Assembly (NCBI GenBank): GCA_018623505.1
Contig: JAAZVM010000031.1
Coordinates: forward strand, 1-5,812
Length of the DNA stretch: 5,812 nucleotides
From: Patescibacteria group bacterium
GTDB lineage: Bacteria > Patescibacteriota > Gracilibacteria > BD1-5 > UBA6164
Reading direction: 5' to 3'
Both the position numbers and the translations under genes were made by a program. Positions 5,437 to 5,812 of this stretch are shown here, one piece after another. Below the pieces are notes generated by a model, which worked only from the letters and a program-made list of their open reading frames with translations, was not told the DNA's origin and made no database searches. Positions within the stretch are counted from its first letter, which is position 1; every line of letters starts with the position of its first letter.

Positions 5437-5812
5437 TTAAAATAAGCTAAGTACTTCTTCTTTTTTTTCTTCTACTTTTATAATATCTTTTTTTACTAGA
5501 TCAAGAAAACATCTAAGTGTAGCTTCTACATCAGTAAGTGCATCGTGAGCTCATATAAAGTATTCTCAAAAAAGTTTTTTATGCAGTTCTCATAGTTTTG
5601 GATATTTAAATCTTTCTCCATTTCATCTAATTGCACAAAAATCTACTGTTGATTTCATAGTACAAATAACTTGTTTAGGTTTATATAAATACTCTTTTTC
5701 TTGTCTTTTAAGTTCGAGTTTTATCATCTCTTCATCGTATTCTATATTGTGTCAAATGATTATGTCAGGTGTATTAATATATTCTAATATTTTTTCCATT
5801 TGAGATTCTATA
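5437..5812 (-). CDS. DEDDh 3'-5' exonuclease (DnaQ/epsilon-like), C-terminal part
   Basis: The gene enters from the window's right edge, so its start and the first catalytic DxE motif are outside. The 124 visible residues show ExoII as IIIGHNIEYDEEMI (third acidic residue D26 of the fragment) and ExoIII as HDALTDVEAT with the histidine and aspartate (H89, D94) of the DEDDh class. Before ExoIII comes YPKLGELHKKLFGEYF, typical of DnaQ-like exonucleases. Five of six glycines are UGA, including the one in GHN. Such enzymes proofread for DNA polymerase III or trim RNA or DNA ends; the fragment does not decide which. The tail, rich in lysine and glutamate, ends EEVLSLF, which resembles a sliding-clamp-binding peptide (QLSLF-like), favouring a DNA role. 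It is followed after 12 nt by the zinc-ribbon gene. Confidence 0.88.

Noticed and set aside
472..5812. Mycoplasma-type code (UGA = tryptophan)
   Set aside because: Tryptophan at these positions would destroy glycine motifs such as RecA GGG and PheT GGIIGG, and real tryptophans use TGG.

Overview
The window comes from a very AT-rich bacterium (roughly a quarter G+C by eye) that reads UGA as glycine (NCBI translation table 25). That code is known from Absconditabacteria (SR1) and Gracilibacteria (BD1-5) of the Patescibacteria/CPR. Read with the standard code, only rplT and rpsT are intact; pheT, recA, infC, rpmI and two further genes look riddled with stops. The UGA codons fall on family-conserved glycines (L35 KxxG, RecA GGG and TTGG, PheT LGGIIGG), while conserved tryptophans use UGG. 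This excludes the Mycoplasma code. All eight genes end in TAA. I cannot tell SR1 from BD1-5 from this sequence alone.

All eight genes lie on the minus strand, so transcription runs from high to low coordinates. From upstream to downstream: (1) 5437-5812, the C-terminal part of a DEDDh 3'-5' exonuclease, then a 74-aa protein with two CxxC pairs (5200-5424). (2) recA (4127-5113), with a strong promoter just after the zinc-ribbon gene and a cluster of AGTATA/TATACT repeats over that promoter. (3) A strong hairpin terminator, then pheT (1659-4025) as an apparent single-gene unit without pheS next to it. (4) A terminator whose hairpin also carries the promoter of a translation operon: a roughly 80-nt structured leader, then rpsT (S20), infC (IF3, apparently with a non-AUG start), rpmI (L35) and rplT (L20), closed by a terminator at 58-93.

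The themes are translation (S20, IF3, L35, L20, PheRS beta) and DNA repair or replication (RecA, exonuclease). The layout is compact. Stop codons sit inside terminator stems, promoters overlap or abut the upstream gene's terminator, and no gene has a recognisable Shine-Dalgarno sequence. I see no mobile element, CRISPR array, tRNA or rRNA, and no wholly new multi-gene system. The most interesting points are the recoding and its uneven use between genes, the recA operator-like repeats, the non-AUG infC start, the rpsT leader hairpin and the zinc-ribbon protein beside the exonuclease.
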